A DNA stretch of 64,000 nucleotides, taken from the NCBI RefSeq assembly GCF_002865645.1, contig NW_020194685.1, positions 186,001 through 250,000 on the forward strand, given 5' to 3'. This document shows positions 1-11,210 of this stretch, in pieces (positions within the stretch are counted from its first letter, which is position 1; every line of letters begins with the position of its first letter). The notes below the pieces were generated by a model. It was not told where the DNA came from. It saw only the letters and a list, made by a program, of their open reading frames with translations, and made no database searches. A program made the translations under genes and the position numbers. Source of the stretch: Hyaloscypha bicolor E. Its lineage: Eukaryota; Ascomycota; Leotiomycetes; Helotiales; Hyaloscyphaceae.

Positions 1-1200
1 AGGTAATAATAGATAATTAGAGCTTATTAATAAATTAGTTAAGATTAGAAAAAGGATCCGAAACTATATATTAATATATTAGTATATCTTAATAAGAAAT
101 AATAATTTTATTATATAAAAATTCGGTGTTTTATAAAGCAAGTACTAGTTTATATTACAATTTATATAAGTTATTAATTAGTAACTAGACGAGCTTAAAT
201 ATTTTTTTTTTTTTTCGGAATATTAAGCTATTATAGTTATTATAATAATAGTATTTTATTTATTTAAGTTTCGATATTAGAAATTAAGGCCTTTAAAAAA
301 GCTATAAATATTTATATAGGCCCTTTTATATATATATTAAAAGAGCTAGTCATTATAAAAGTAATCTTATACTAGTTTCTTTAATATAATAGGGAAAGCT
401 TTTATTAATACCTTTTATAAAAGCTTTATATATTAGTAAATATCGAGAAAAATAATAAGTTTTTAATTAAAACTATTATTAGTTCTATTATATTTCTATA
501 TCTAAATATATATTTTTATTATTTCTCTAATTAGTTTCCTAGTAAAAAGGCTATTTAAAGGGCTATTTAAAGGTAATAAAAGTAATAGAAATCTATTATT
601 ACTAGCTTTTTATAGTCTAGTACTAATAAAAGCAATTATAGATAATAAAGAAATATAAGTAATAATTAATTTAATATATTAATTTCTTATAATACTATTA
701 TTAAAGAATATATATAATAAAGTTATAGGGCCCATATTAAGGTCTAATCTAGTAGTAATAATATTAGCTATAGTTTAGATATATTATTCTTTTTCCTAAA
801 TAGTATTAGCTAAAAACTATATAATAGTAAGCCCTTTATTATTATATTATAAAGTAGTTTATAATTAATATAATTTATATTAATCTAATTAATTAAGTAT
901 TTTAAAATCGAAATTACTAAAATTATTCTTAAATAATTTCCAGAAATTATTATTAGTTAATTTCTTTATCTTATATTAGAATAGTCTAGTATTAAAATAA
1001 TCTAGAACTTCTTTATTATTATAGATAATTAGATTAATACTATCTTTTTATTTCTTTATTTATATATATCTATTTTATAGTTCTATTATATTAAACTCTT
1101 AGGACTAAGCCCTTTTTAATATATATATGGTTTATAATAAGAGGGGTTTAAAGGTAAAGTAATTTATAGTAAATTTATAAAAAGGATTTAGTAATAAAGG

Positions 1201-1316
1201 TATTCAGATACCCAAATACTCAAATACCCAGATATCCAGATATCTAGATACCTAGATACTTAAATATTCAGATATTCAGATATTCAGATACTTGCTTAGA
1301 TACCTAGATATCTAAA
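1201..1316. repeat. 8-bp minisatellite, CAGATATC-like units
   Basis: About fourteen degenerate copies of an octamer run in tandem (CAGATATC, CAGATACC, TAGATACC, CAGATATT and similar). Many units differ only by C/T at one or two positions, so RIP or drift has acted after the expansion. There is no coding frame. Confidence 0.75.
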
Positions 1317-2245
1317 GATATTAAGGATATTAAAGTAAATATTTTATTTATAATAAAAAATTTAGAAAGTAAAATATTATTATTCCGAGAGAATCTAAAG
1401 CTTTAAAAAGATTTAAGAATATATATAGAATATATATTCCGGAAAGAGGGTTTTATAAATTCGGGTATTATATAAATAGAAAAGATAGTTTTTAAAAAAG
1501 TAGTTTCGGAATTAAAAGAAATTAGTTTTAAAGAATAGTTAATAATTAAATAAATAGATAATTAAATAACTAATTACTTATTAATTAGTAAAAATTAGAA
1601 TCTTTTTTTTTAGGCTACTAAATGCTTTTTCGTAAAATTAATAAGTAATTCTTGTCTTTAATAAAATAGTTATTAGTTCTTAGTAAAAGCTAGCTATTTT
1701 CTTTATTAGACTATTAGATACTTTATAGAATTAATAGATAATTCCCTCTTTTAATATAAACTAGTTTAATTTTACTATAGGTTATTAGATATTTCTTTAG
1801 TTTAAAAGATTCTATTCTCTAATTCATATATATAAACTAATTAATATTAGTTTACTAGTAATATATAATACTATTATATAATTATAGAATACTATTTATA
1901 TAAAGTTAGTAAAGTAATTATTATTTAGAAATAAGAATTATAATATTATAATATTAATATATAGTTCCTAAATCTGCTAAGTCTAATAAGGTCTAGTTTA
2001 CTAGTCGAGTTATTTATAGGATATAAGGTTATATAACTATATTTTATATCCTATATCCCGTATCTTATATTCTATTACTTATATCCCGTTTACCGAATTC
2101 CGTAACTATATATATAATTCCCGAAGAAATAGTTATACTAATAAAACTATTTATTTTTTTAATAAGATTTAATAATATAATCTTAAATTATTTACTTTAT
2201 TTATTTAAGTTTTCTTTTTATAATATAATTCTTTAATAAATATAT

Positions 2246-2344
2246 TTATTATTTTATTATTTTATTATTTTATTATTTTATTATTTTATTATTTTATTAT
2301 TTTATTATTTTATTATTTTATTATTTTATTATTTTATTATTTTA
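2246..2344. repeat. (ATTTTATT)n microsatellite
   Basis: About twelve near-perfect head-to-tail copies of ATTTTATT. It is much cleaner than its mutated surroundings and so probably expanded after the RIP damage. Confidence 0.9.
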
Positions 2345-2357
2345 CTAATTTCTTTAG

Positions 2358-2360
<3 letters not shown>

Positions 2361-2404
<44 letters not shown>
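2361..2404. repeat. (TA)n dinucleotide repeat
   Basis: An uninterrupted run of about 22 TA dinucleotides shortly downstream of the ATTTTATT array. Confidence 0.95.
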
Positions 2405-2409
<5 letters not shown>

Positions 2410-3928
2410 TAAAAAGCAAATTACATAAAAATATAAGATTTATAAACTTATAAATTATAAATATAAATAAATTTAAATTTAAAGGTTAAAAAAAAGAATT
2501 ATAATAAATAATTCTTTATTTTATTTTATAAATACTAGATTTTTTATATAAAGTCTTATATTTTTTCTTTTATATTATTATTTTGAAATATATTTTAATA
2601 ATTACTTTATTTTAATATTTTAATTTTTAAAGTTATAAGTAAATTCCTTTCTAAATTATTAATAATTAAGAATTAATTTATAATAAAGTTAAAATAAAAT
2701 ATCTTATTTATAATACTAGTTTAAAATATGTTTTATTTAACTTAATAAATTTTTAGTATTATTTTAGCTTTAAGTAATATTTATATTATAATAGCAAAAT
2801 TAAGGTAATAATTAAAGGCTTAAAATATCGAGAATTTTATATATTAAGAATATTAAGCTAAAAAGAAAAAAGAAAAAGAAAATATAAAATATTTATTAAT
2901 AAGTAATAGAATAATAAAATAAATTAGTAAATTATAAAACTATAATATTAAATTTAATATAAAACTAATTTTTATTTCTTTTATAAGATTTAGAAAAGCT
3001 TTTTTTTAAATAAAAGGCTCTAATAATATAATATATATATTTAATAATTTATAAGCCTAAAGCCTAGAATATAAATAGTAATATAATTATAATATTAAAG
3101 AACTATTAATTTCTTTATTTAATACTTATAATATTCGAGGTTTATTATATATTCTTTAATTATATATACTTTATATATATTATAAAAAAGAAAAATACTA
3201 GCTAAAACTATTAAAATACTGGCTAGCTAAATAAAACTAGTTATATAATAGTTACTTTTATATAAGTTTAATAAGTATTATTATATATATTATAAATAAA
3301 ATAAAGAATTTTTAAATAAAATAAAATAATAGTTTATAAAAATATTTATAAATAAATAAATATTTTGTTTTATTTTTAATAATTTACTAATAAAAAAGCT
3401 TTAAATTTCTAGCTTTAAAAATAATTATAATTAATATATAAGAAATATAAGTTATAGAAATTAATTTAAAAAAGTATATAAAATTAGTAATTTGTATTTT
3501 ACTAATTAATTAATATGGCTTATATAATTATATATAGGCTTTATTAATTATATATAATATAAAAATTCTTATTTATATATAAGCTTTTAAAATATTTTAA
3601 AAAGATAAAGCTAAAGAGCTTTTAAAGAGAAATAGAAAATAAAATAATATTTGACTTTGAATTCTAGTATTTATCTTATTAAAAAAATAATTTAAAAGAA
3701 GTATTTATATTATAATAGAAATATAAAACAAGTAATAATATATAGAGATTAAATAGGCTTTTATAGCGTGGGATTACAACGTAAGAGTGAGACGTGAAAT
3801 TAGTAAGTGAAGATTAATTGATTTCTATAAACTAAGAAGAAAAGCAGAGAATATATATATGAAACCAGACATATAAACATTCGGAGGTTACTTGATCATA
3901 TAACGTAACTATAGGATCAAAATTCCCA

Positions 3929-4278
3929 TATTAAACTAGCTAAGTAATAAAGCTAGGGTCACGTGCTTGTAATATAAATCAAGTAAATAATACTGAATTA
4001 ACTACTATTCTATAGTAGTAAGTAGCCCGTATATATAGCCCTGAACCCCCTAAGTCACATGTACTAAATCCATATACTAGCTGAACCGATTATAGCTATA
4101 TAGGGTATTCCAGTCATATAGGGTATTCTAGCTATATAGGGTATTTTAGTTATATAGGGTATTCTAGCCATATAGGGTATTCCAGCTATATAGGGTATTA
4201 AGCTAATATATAGCCCTATAGCATTCGGTTCCAGGGCTTACTAAGCCTATTAGGGGCCTCAGGCCCCTAATTTTAATA
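3929..4278 (-). repeat. Copia LTR, left copy (3' LTR of the minus-strand element)
   Basis: 350 bp. It is longer than its partner by 36 bp, because it has six rather than four copies of an internal 18-bp unit (AGCTATATAGGGTATTCC-like, about 4090-4200). It is much more RIP-mutated than the right copy. Near its right end is a perfect hairpin, TTAGGGGCCT-C-AGGCCCCTAA, also present in the other LTR. Confidence 0.93.
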
Positions 4279-4434
4279 GTTCCCTTATATACTACTAAAA
4301 ACAGCCCTAAGGAAATAATTCCAAAAATTACTGCTTTATTTATAAAAGCTCCCAGAGCCTTAGTACCCAAAAATCAAAAACAGCCCTAAAAACAGCCTAA
4401 AAACCAGCCTGTAATTCCGTAATTATAGTACAAA

Positions 4435-7400
4435 TAGCCCCTTAATATAGTACCTAAGGGCCGCAAGTAATAGGGGCTTAGTAAGTATATTAGCTACTAT
4501 TTCCTTAATATGGATATACTTAATAGTAATCTTATTAAAGGCTACTAGCTCTCTAATATAATAGTAGCGGACGTTAATATGCTTGGTTCGGCTGTAAGCT
4601 ATAGGGTCCCTAGCTAGTGCTATACAAGCCCTAATTATTACTAAATATAGGGGTTAAGAGAGTAGTACCCAAATATTAGGTATATTTAAGCTCCCTAAGC
4701 AAAGCCCTGATTCACTGGCCCTGTTTACTAGCTTCTAATAGGCTAATATACTCTAATTAGGTAGTAGAAGTAGCTATATAGTACTATTTAATAGAGGACC
4801 ACGTAATAGGTCCCCTATTAAGCAGGTATAAGTACCCTATAATTGAGTATCTATCTACTATATCCCCTATAAAATCTATATTACTAAAGCCCTAAAGCTT
4901 AGGGCTTTTAGCCTTCCCGATACTATACGAGATACTATAATTTATAGTACTCTTTAGGTAGCGAAATACCCTTAGTATGGCATTCTAATACCGTATAGTG
5001 AGTTTATTATAGTACTGGCTAAGCTATCTAACCACATAAGTAATATTAGAACGGGAGCCCTTTAAAACCCATATAGCATAGCCTATAGCCTCCTGGTATA
5101 GGCTCTAATTAGCCTGTTCCTCTTCTAATTAGCCTGTAATTAGGGTATTCCGGTTGTTTACAGGGAGGTTTACAGGCTTAGCTTCCCCTAGCCTGAACCT
5201 CTCTATAAGGCCCGTAATATACTTGCTCTAATTAAGGTATAGAATGCGTTTCGTATAATCTCTATATACCCGAATACCCAAAATTAGGGCCATATTTCCC
5301 AAATCCTTGATTTCCTATAGGGAGGCTATTCCATTAATAACCTTCTAAATAGCCTATAGATTACGGCCCAGAACTAGTATATTGTCTATATAGAGCCCTA
5401 TAATTATACTGCGATCTATAGTAGTAAAAATGCTCGGCTCGCTAAAACAGGGGCTAAAACCGAGGATTTTGAGCCCTATATAAGCTTTAATATACTACTC
5501 CCTCCCTAATTACTTAAGCCTATATAGGGAATTAAGCAGGAGGAGTACTAAGCCTTTAGTATACTTTAGTACTTTAATGGAACGCATATATATCTTAGTA
5601 TAGAGCTTAGAGCATAGATAGGCACTAACTACGTTAATTTAATATATTTCCAGGTCCTTACAAGCTCCTAAAGCCAGTAAAATCCTTAGGCTTTTAGCCC
5701 TAATAGTAGGGCTAAAAGTCTCCAGGAAATCGTCTCCTGGAACCTGGCTAAAGCCTTGGCCCACTAGCCGAGCTTTATACCGATTAATTAGGCCTATAGA
5801 AGTATATTTAATAGTAAATACCCACTTATAGCCTATGGCTTTCTTTCCAGGAAATAATAGTACCGGTTTCTAGGTATTAAGGGCTTGTAATTTAGTAAGT
5901 TTTTTACTAATCGCTTGCTTCTAATAGGCTCTATAAATGGGGTTATTTATAGCCTTAGTATAGGTTCTAGGAATCGAACGCTCCATAATTGCCGCATTCG
6001 CATAGTGCCCTGTAATTAGTGGTTCTCCCTAATTAGGGGAATCAGGGCCCCCTGAATTAGTATCCCCTGAATCGGAATCCAAAGCCCCTGTATCCACTAC
6101 TATGGTATCCCTATAGTCCCCTGGAACGCTTTACCGGGGGTCAGGTAATAGGGCAGGAGAGTCACGTATATCCCCTGAATGCCCTGTAATTACAGGAGCT
6201 TCAGGTGCTACAGGCTGTTCTATTATAGCTTCCATTAAGTCAAACGGGACTATTTCCTCCCTAATAAGCTCCTCGTTCCAGTTCTATTCCAATCGCTCGT
6301 TTTCATAGAAAACAGGTACTGTGGATACTATAATTTTCCCCTGTTTAGGCTTATATAGCTTGTACTGCCTTAACGTAGGCATATAGCCTATAAGACAGGC
6401 CTTAATAGCTATATCGTCCATTTTCAAGCGATTTCCCTTAGGGACATATACGTATGCTATATACCTGTATACCCTAAGGTGTCCAATATTAGGGCGTTTC
6501 CCACTATAGGCTTCCTCAGGGGTATTCCCATTGGGGCCTATTGGTATCCGATTCCGTAAATAATAGGCTATAATTACGGCTTCTCTCTAGAACCGTACAG
6601 GGAGCTTGGCGTCTAATAACATAACCCTAGCCACTAATATTAAGCTCCGGTTCAGGCATTTAGAAACCCCATTCTGTTTAGGGGTATAAATAGTAGTATA
6701 CTCAAACTATATACCATAGTCGTCTAGTAATAAAGCCCCTAAGGACTTATATTTTGAGGTATTATCATAGCGTATAGCCTTGATTTTATGCCCTAATTCC
6801 AGCTTTACTAGGGCCTTAAACTGCAAAAACACAGTTCTTAGCTACTTCCTAGTTTTGGTAAGGTATACCCACGATTTACGGGTATAATCGTCCGTAAATA
6901 TAAGCATATAGATGTCCCTTTCTAGTATAGATATACTATAAGGGCCCCAAAAATCGCTGTGGATCCGTTCCAGTAAAGCTATAGCCCTCTCAGGGGCCTT
7001 CCGGTTTACCACCCGCACTGTTTTAGCCTTAATACAGGGCTTGCAGGGTTCCTAAAGAGCCCTAATAGGCTCTTTAAGCCCTGTAGAAATAGTGTATTCT
7101 AGCTTTAGGCTCGTAGGGCTCAAATGGCCGAAGCGGCGATACCAGAGGCTAGCTTGGTTTTCCGGTATAGTGGTTGCTTTTAGCCCAATATTAGTACCTT
7201 GTGGGATTCTATCCAGGGCGTACGCTCTCCCTAAGCGGCTAGTAACCCCTATTACTGCTCCCTGAAACTCAATTAAGAGCTTCTTTCTAGTGAAACCAGT
7301 GGTAGTGCGTATAGTAATGCCCTTATCCTGGAGCTATAGTACCGAAATTAAGCTCCCAGCGAGCTTAGGTACGTAAAGCACTCCAGTGAGCTTTATAGTT

Positions 7401-8575
7401 CGTATAGAGGCCCCCAGGGCCACCTGTAAAAGTATAGTACCTTCCGTAATAGCCGGAATCCGGGCCCCATTTGCCGTAGTTACTAGTATAGGAGTATCTA
7501 GTACCCTATACTTAGTAAAAGCCTCCCGTAAATAAGTCATGTAACGGGAGCTTCTAGAATTAATTACCCATAGCAGGTCGTTTCTGCTATAAGTAGGCTC
7601 TTCCAGAGCTATCTAACTGGTTTTAGTACTACTAGCGTTTGCTATAGGCTTCTCAGTTAATTTTCCAGGCCCTGGAGAGAGTTCTCTGCCTCCTCCAGGG
7701 ATTACTAAGGGCCCTGTACTAGGGCTCTTTTCCTGATTTTCTTGCTTCTCTACCTTCTTGCTCTTATAATCAGATTTTCCATGGCCTTATTTACTATATT
7801 TAAAGCATTTCCCCTGAAATTTAGGGCTCTTTTCCCCTGTTTTAGCTAGTAAAACAGATTTCTTCAGGGCTTCTTTTGGTCCCATTCTCCGTTCGTGCTT
7901 ACTAAAGCGAGCTATTATTATACTATAATTAGTGGTAGTACTACTAATCTCCAGCTGCAATATCAGGGGAGCGAAGCGCTTATCCAGTGCCCTAATAGCC
8001 CCAAAAAGGATCGATATTTTGAGGGCTTCAGAGGGCTTTTCCGTAGGATCAATGGTTCCGATTTCGTACTATAAAGTACTCAATTCCGTGGCTACTACAG
8101 TAATAGTGGCACCCCGTTCCGGTGGCTTATAGCTAGTAAAAGCCTGAATTTTAGTACTAAGCTACTGCATGCCCAGGGGGGCATATAAAGCTTTCAGTGC
8201 CTCCCATTGCTCCTTGGCCGTTCCAAGGAGTAATATATGCTATAAGGCTTCCTGAGCACATAAACTCATGATTATAGTGCTCGCCTTAGCGTCCTTCACC
8301 TCCGTATGATTACTAGAAGGCCCTAAGGCCTTAGGATCGCTCCCATCTCCAGAACCAGAACCCCCTGTAGAACCCGGTTCTATAGTAGCAGTTTCCACCC
8401 CTAGGCTAACCACGTTCCATAGGCTTTGACTAATCAAAAGCCTACGTACCTGAACGCTCCAGGGCCTATAATTGGGCCCTGTAAGCCTGGCGATCCGGGG
8501 CTTTTCTATACTAAAGTCGTCTTCTATAGTATACTTCTGGGGGATATTTCCGGTAGGTGCAAGTGAGCCGATTTA
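4435..8575 (-). pseudogene. Copia Gag-Pol polyprotein pseudogene
   Basis: Read on the minus strand, one essentially continuous frame crosses the interior, broken mainly by TAA/TAG where Gln or Trp codons are expected. In order: a UBN2-type Gag (about 8560-7900); a zinc knuckle near 7800 in which the second and fourth Cys read Tyr; a protease active site at about 7540-7580 reading NSRS instead of DSGA, followed by a YVPKLAGSLISVL segment at 7334-7370; integrase with a C..C finger and catalytic core (about 7180-6500); RT with the YVDD box changed to YIDN (about 5390); and RNase H with a RTKHINVRYYYI segment (about 4560). Each active-site change fits G-to-A or C-to-T. The start codon cannot be fixed. 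Confidence 0.9.
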
Positions 8576-8617
8576 GTGATTTATAGTACGTAGAGGTAGC
8601 TTCCGGTACTCATAACC

Positions 8618-8931
8618 TGTTGAACTAGCTAAGTAATAAAGCTAGGGTCACGTGCTTGCAATGTAAACCAAGTGAATGATACTGAATTGACTGCTGTTCT
8701 ACAGTGGTAAGTAGCCCGTATATATAGCCCTGAACCCCCTAAGTCACATGTACTAAATCCCTATGCCAGCTGAACCGATTACAGCTATACAGGGTATTCC
8801 AGCCGTATAGGGTATTCCAGCTATACAGGGTATTCCAGCTGTACAGGGTATTAAGCTAGTGCACAGCCCCATGGCGTTCGGTTCCAGGGCTTACTAAGCC
8901 TATTAGGGGCCTCAGGCCCCTAATTTCAACA
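8618..8931 (-). repeat. Copia LTR, right copy (5' LTR of the minus-strand element)
   Basis: 314 bp with four internal 18-bp units and little RIP damage. As the 5' LTR of a minus-strand element it would carry the element's promoter; it contains a CACGTG core near 8650. It directly abuts GC-normal single-copy DNA, so damage in this element fades towards its right edge. Confidence 0.92.
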
Positions 8932-9781
8932 CCCCACCATAACATGTGATATTCATATATCCTAAAATGCAAATGGGTCTTAGGAAAAGGAATAAATAGT
9001 GTACCAAAACGCTCACAAGTCGGGTGTGTTTTTTGTAATATACCGTTCTGCAAAGAGGGGGAGTGCTGGCGGAGATATTATTCAAATAATGTAACGTACT
9101 AATAAATTTGTATACAGAGGTATATAAATATTATACTCCGTGTGCCAGGCACGCCCTTCCCGTTCAGTGCGGGACACCCCCTTGCTAGCGCCTAGTAATG
9201 TCTCAGCGAACCAAGGGATACGAGGTGTAATTTTTTACTCATACAAAACGCGAAAATTTCTATGCAAGCTCGTATAAAAATAATCACGTGCTTTGTAACT
9301 CCCGCAATATTAAAGGTATTAAAAATCGAAGACAAGGGAATTAATTACTATAAGATATACGATAATTCCGATTAATGCAATTTATATTAGGTAGTATTTT
9401 GGTAGACTTTTTTTTTTTTTTTCATTTTGTTGCTTTTGGATCGGATCGACTGTACTCCTATTGGTGTCAAAATTTCGGACTTACAAGTACAGTACCGTGC
9501 GCACCATGACACACCCTTGACACTGCTAACAGGCTCTTGACGGGTTTTTTTCACCTAATAGAGTGTGTCACATACCTGCATGCGTCACATGCTTATCATG
9601 TATATTAAGTAATAGGTACTTTAGGTAAGTGTGAGTTTCAAGTGCCTAAACCAGTTTAGTAGGTATGTGGCATATGTATGAAGTCCTCCGTGGTTTCTAT
9701 TATACTTTATCTAGAGATGTTATTTTAATTAATTCACTTTACTCGCAATATAAGCTAAAAGTACAACACGAGGAAGATAAC
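8932..9781. other. Intergenic DNA between copia and the secreted-protein gene
   Basis: Mixed composition with no credible coding region on either strand. It contains a CACGTG core near 9286, a poly-T run at about 9409-9422 and several TGACAC/GTCACA-like motifs between 9500 and 9600. It is probably the upstream regulatory region of the gene starting at 9919, but no individual site can be assigned. Confidence 0.5.
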
Positions 9782-9789
9782 TATAAAAG
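9782..9789 (+). promoter_or_regulatory. TATA box (TATAAAAG)
   Basis: TATAAAAG about 130 bp before the proposed start codon. It is followed by a CT-rich stretch and then a CA-rich leader (CACAACTCAACAACGCAAC), a layout common in highly expressed fungal secreted-protein genes. There is no ATG between about 9795 and 9919. Confidence 0.6.
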
Positions 9790-9918
9790 CATGCTGTTTC
9801 TTTGCTCTCTTTATATTCCTTAATATCTCACTCAACCCCTCAACTTAGGATTCCCCTCACAACTCAACAACGCAACAATTCTAAAGGACAATATTTCTCT
9901 GATTGTTCTAAACACAAC

Positions 9919-10286
9919 AGTACGCAAGCACGTATATATCACACCTAGGCAGCTTTCAGCTAACTAATCCAGTGCAACTTCCAAAAATTACGGCTCTTGT
10001 CCTTCTCTTTTTTCCAGGCGCAGGACTAGCAACAGGGTTGGAATACGTAGCCAGCTGTGACCCAGCCCCTACAAGTGACTATCAGGCTAGTTATCTAGCA
10101 TGGGCGAAAGGGAATTGTGTGACGCCGGAGGGTTCTGGAGCACAGGGGACTTGGCACGATGAGACTGCGGAATGCGAAGCCCGGCCCGGTTATCGTGGAG
10201 ACACGAAAAGATTTTACCACCCAATCTTTGATAGTTCATCTGGAGGTCCTAAAATTACCGCGAGGTGCCATTGGACGCAGGCGTAG
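9919..10286 (+). CDS. Small secreted cysteine-rich protein, start codon made by splicing
   Basis: Predicted 104-residue protein. Residues 1-22 form a signal peptide (short polar start, hydrophobic TALVLLFFPGAGLA core). The mature part has four cysteines (29, 49, 68, 99) and no recognisable domain, as in apoplastic effectors or small antimicrobial-type proteins; no function is assigned. The genomic frame begins GTG at 9972, not ATG. A canonical 53-nt intron (9920-9972; donor GTACGC, branch GCTAAC, acceptor CCAG) would join A9919 to TG9973 and create ATG, with no earlier ATG in the leader. Loss of an original ATG by A-to-G change is the alternative. Stop TAG at 10284-10286. A TATA box lies at 9782. 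Confidence 0.65.
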
Positions 10287-10559
10287 CGTCACAGTAGTGT
10301 GCCTAACACCCTTTTTGGCCTCGTCTTTCGATCTTGGGAGGATGGCGGCTGAGAAACATTTGTTTGAGGCCACTGGTCTGGTGCTGCATCAGCTCCAGCC
10401 AGTCTGAGACAAATGCGTTTTTGGATGGAAAGCAAAAGTATGAGAATGTGGTGGCTAGGAGCAGTGTGGGAAAAGAGTAGAGTAGAGTAGAGTGGTGGAC
10501 CCTGCTCATATTTTATTCAAATATATTTCTCACTACTCATACTCTACTCAATACTCACT
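10287..10559. other. 3' flank of the secreted-protein gene
   Basis: No gene seen. Small ORFs here on both strands have no recognisable content and look like chance frames. A GAGTA-rich tract (about 10471-10493) faces a TACTC-rich tract (about 10535-10570) and could fold back. Confidence 0.5.
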
Positions 10560-10589
10560 CAACTACTCTAGAATAATCTAGAGTAGTTG
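10560..10589. repeat. Perfect 13-bp hairpin
   Basis: CAACTACTCTAGA, a four-base loop ATAA, then the exact reverse complement TCTAGAGTAGTTG. It lies in an area of GAGTA/TACTC repeats downstream of the secreted-protein gene. It could be a transcript 3'-end structure or the core of a small foldback repeat; the sequence alone does not decide. Confidence 0.8.
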
Positions 10590-10689
10590 GTGATATGCAT
10601 GTAATATTGCACGTGACAAGCTAACCTAATTTAACAAGACTCCAGTTTAGCCCAGACCGAGCGCCAGTACACTACTCAATCAAATAATA

Positions 10690-11105
10690 GCAAGGCTTAA
10701 TAAGCAAGATAAAACTTTAATAATATCTTTAGGCTTCCTTAATTACTAGAGAAAAATTTCCTTTTTCCCAATATTCTTTTATTATATTTAAACTATATAA
10801 TAAATTTAATAAAAGTATCTTTAAAATAATATCTTGCTTAAAAAGCTAGAGGTTATTTAAAAACAAATTAAAAAAAGCAAAAATAGAAAAGAAATTTTTT
10901 TTAAAGAGAAATATTAGAGGCTTTATAAAAAAGAGTAATATTTAAATAGCTTTATATAAATTCTAGCTTATTTTATATAATATTACTTAATAAGAAATTT
11001 ATTTATTTATTAATATTTAAATAAATACTAATTTACTAGTTTTATATAACTTATATATAATTATTTTTTAAGTAATTTTAAAGGAATACTTAAACTTTAA
11101 ATTAT
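10690..11105. repeat. AT-rich RIP-type DNA
   Basis: Sudden switch from about 45% GC to nearly pure A+T, with no frame and no recognised domain. It separates two GC-normal patches. Confidence 0.6.
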
Positions 11106-11210
11106 TTTATGTTATATGGCAACTACTGGCTAGCCACGTGACTTGTCCTCACGTGACTACACTCACTGTATTTAAGCTCTGGCCACTCATACCACACTTC
11201 TCTTTCTTTA
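11106..11210. promoter_or_regulatory. GC-normal remnant with paired CACGTGAC sites
   Basis: A roughly 100-bp patch of unmutated sequence inside RIP-type DNA. It carries two CACGTGAC motifs, at 11135-11142 and 11150-11157, 15 bp apart, followed by TATTTAAG and a pyrimidine-rich tract. CACGTG is the core bound by bHLH proteins such as Cbf1/Pho4-type factors. The arrangement looks like a core promoter, but the DNA downstream is RIP-destroyed, so the gene it served is lost or was never here. Confidence 0.4.

Larger units (their letters stand above)
1..3770. repeat. AT-rich RIP-degraded block, left edge
   Basis: The sequence is almost entirely A+T, very rich in TpA and nearly devoid of CpA and TpG. 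That is the outcome of repeat-induced point mutation in Pezizomycotina. No open frame of useful length remains on either strand and no transposon domain could be recognised. A segment at about 1840-1965 resembles 48250-48345 (shared run around AAATAAGAATTATAATATT), so at least part is a dispersed repeat. The block ends at about 3770, where composition becomes mixed just before the copia insertion at 3929. Confidence 0.75.
3929..8931 (-). mobile_element. Complete Ty1/copia LTR retrotransposon (inactivated)
   Basis: About 5.0 kb flanked by direct LTRs at 3929-4278 and 8618-8931. The right LTR starts TGTTGAA and ends TTTCAACA, a short inverted repeat; the left copy has the RIP-altered forms TATTAAA and TTTTAATA. 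Five bases before the element (TCCCA, 3924-3928) match the five after it (CCCCA, 8932-8936) except for one C-to-T change, giving a target duplication. The minus strand encodes Gag, protease, integrase, RT and RNase H in copia order. LTR differences are almost all CpA-to-TpA or its complement. Coding is destroyed by stops and altered catalytic residues, so it cannot move by itself. Confidence 0.93.

Noticed and set aside
1201..1316. Possible CRISPR-like array
   Set aside because: Units are 8 bp in direct contact without spacers; a simple minisatellite in a eukaryotic genome.
8856..9053. 65-codon minus-strand frame at the right copia LTR edge
   Set aside because: Made of LTR plus flank sequence, no domain; no evidence of a gene.
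10159..10407. 82-codon plus-strand frame overlapping the secreted-protein gene
   Set aside because: Alternative frame of the same region without a signal peptide or cysteine pattern; would only be reached in unspliced RNA.
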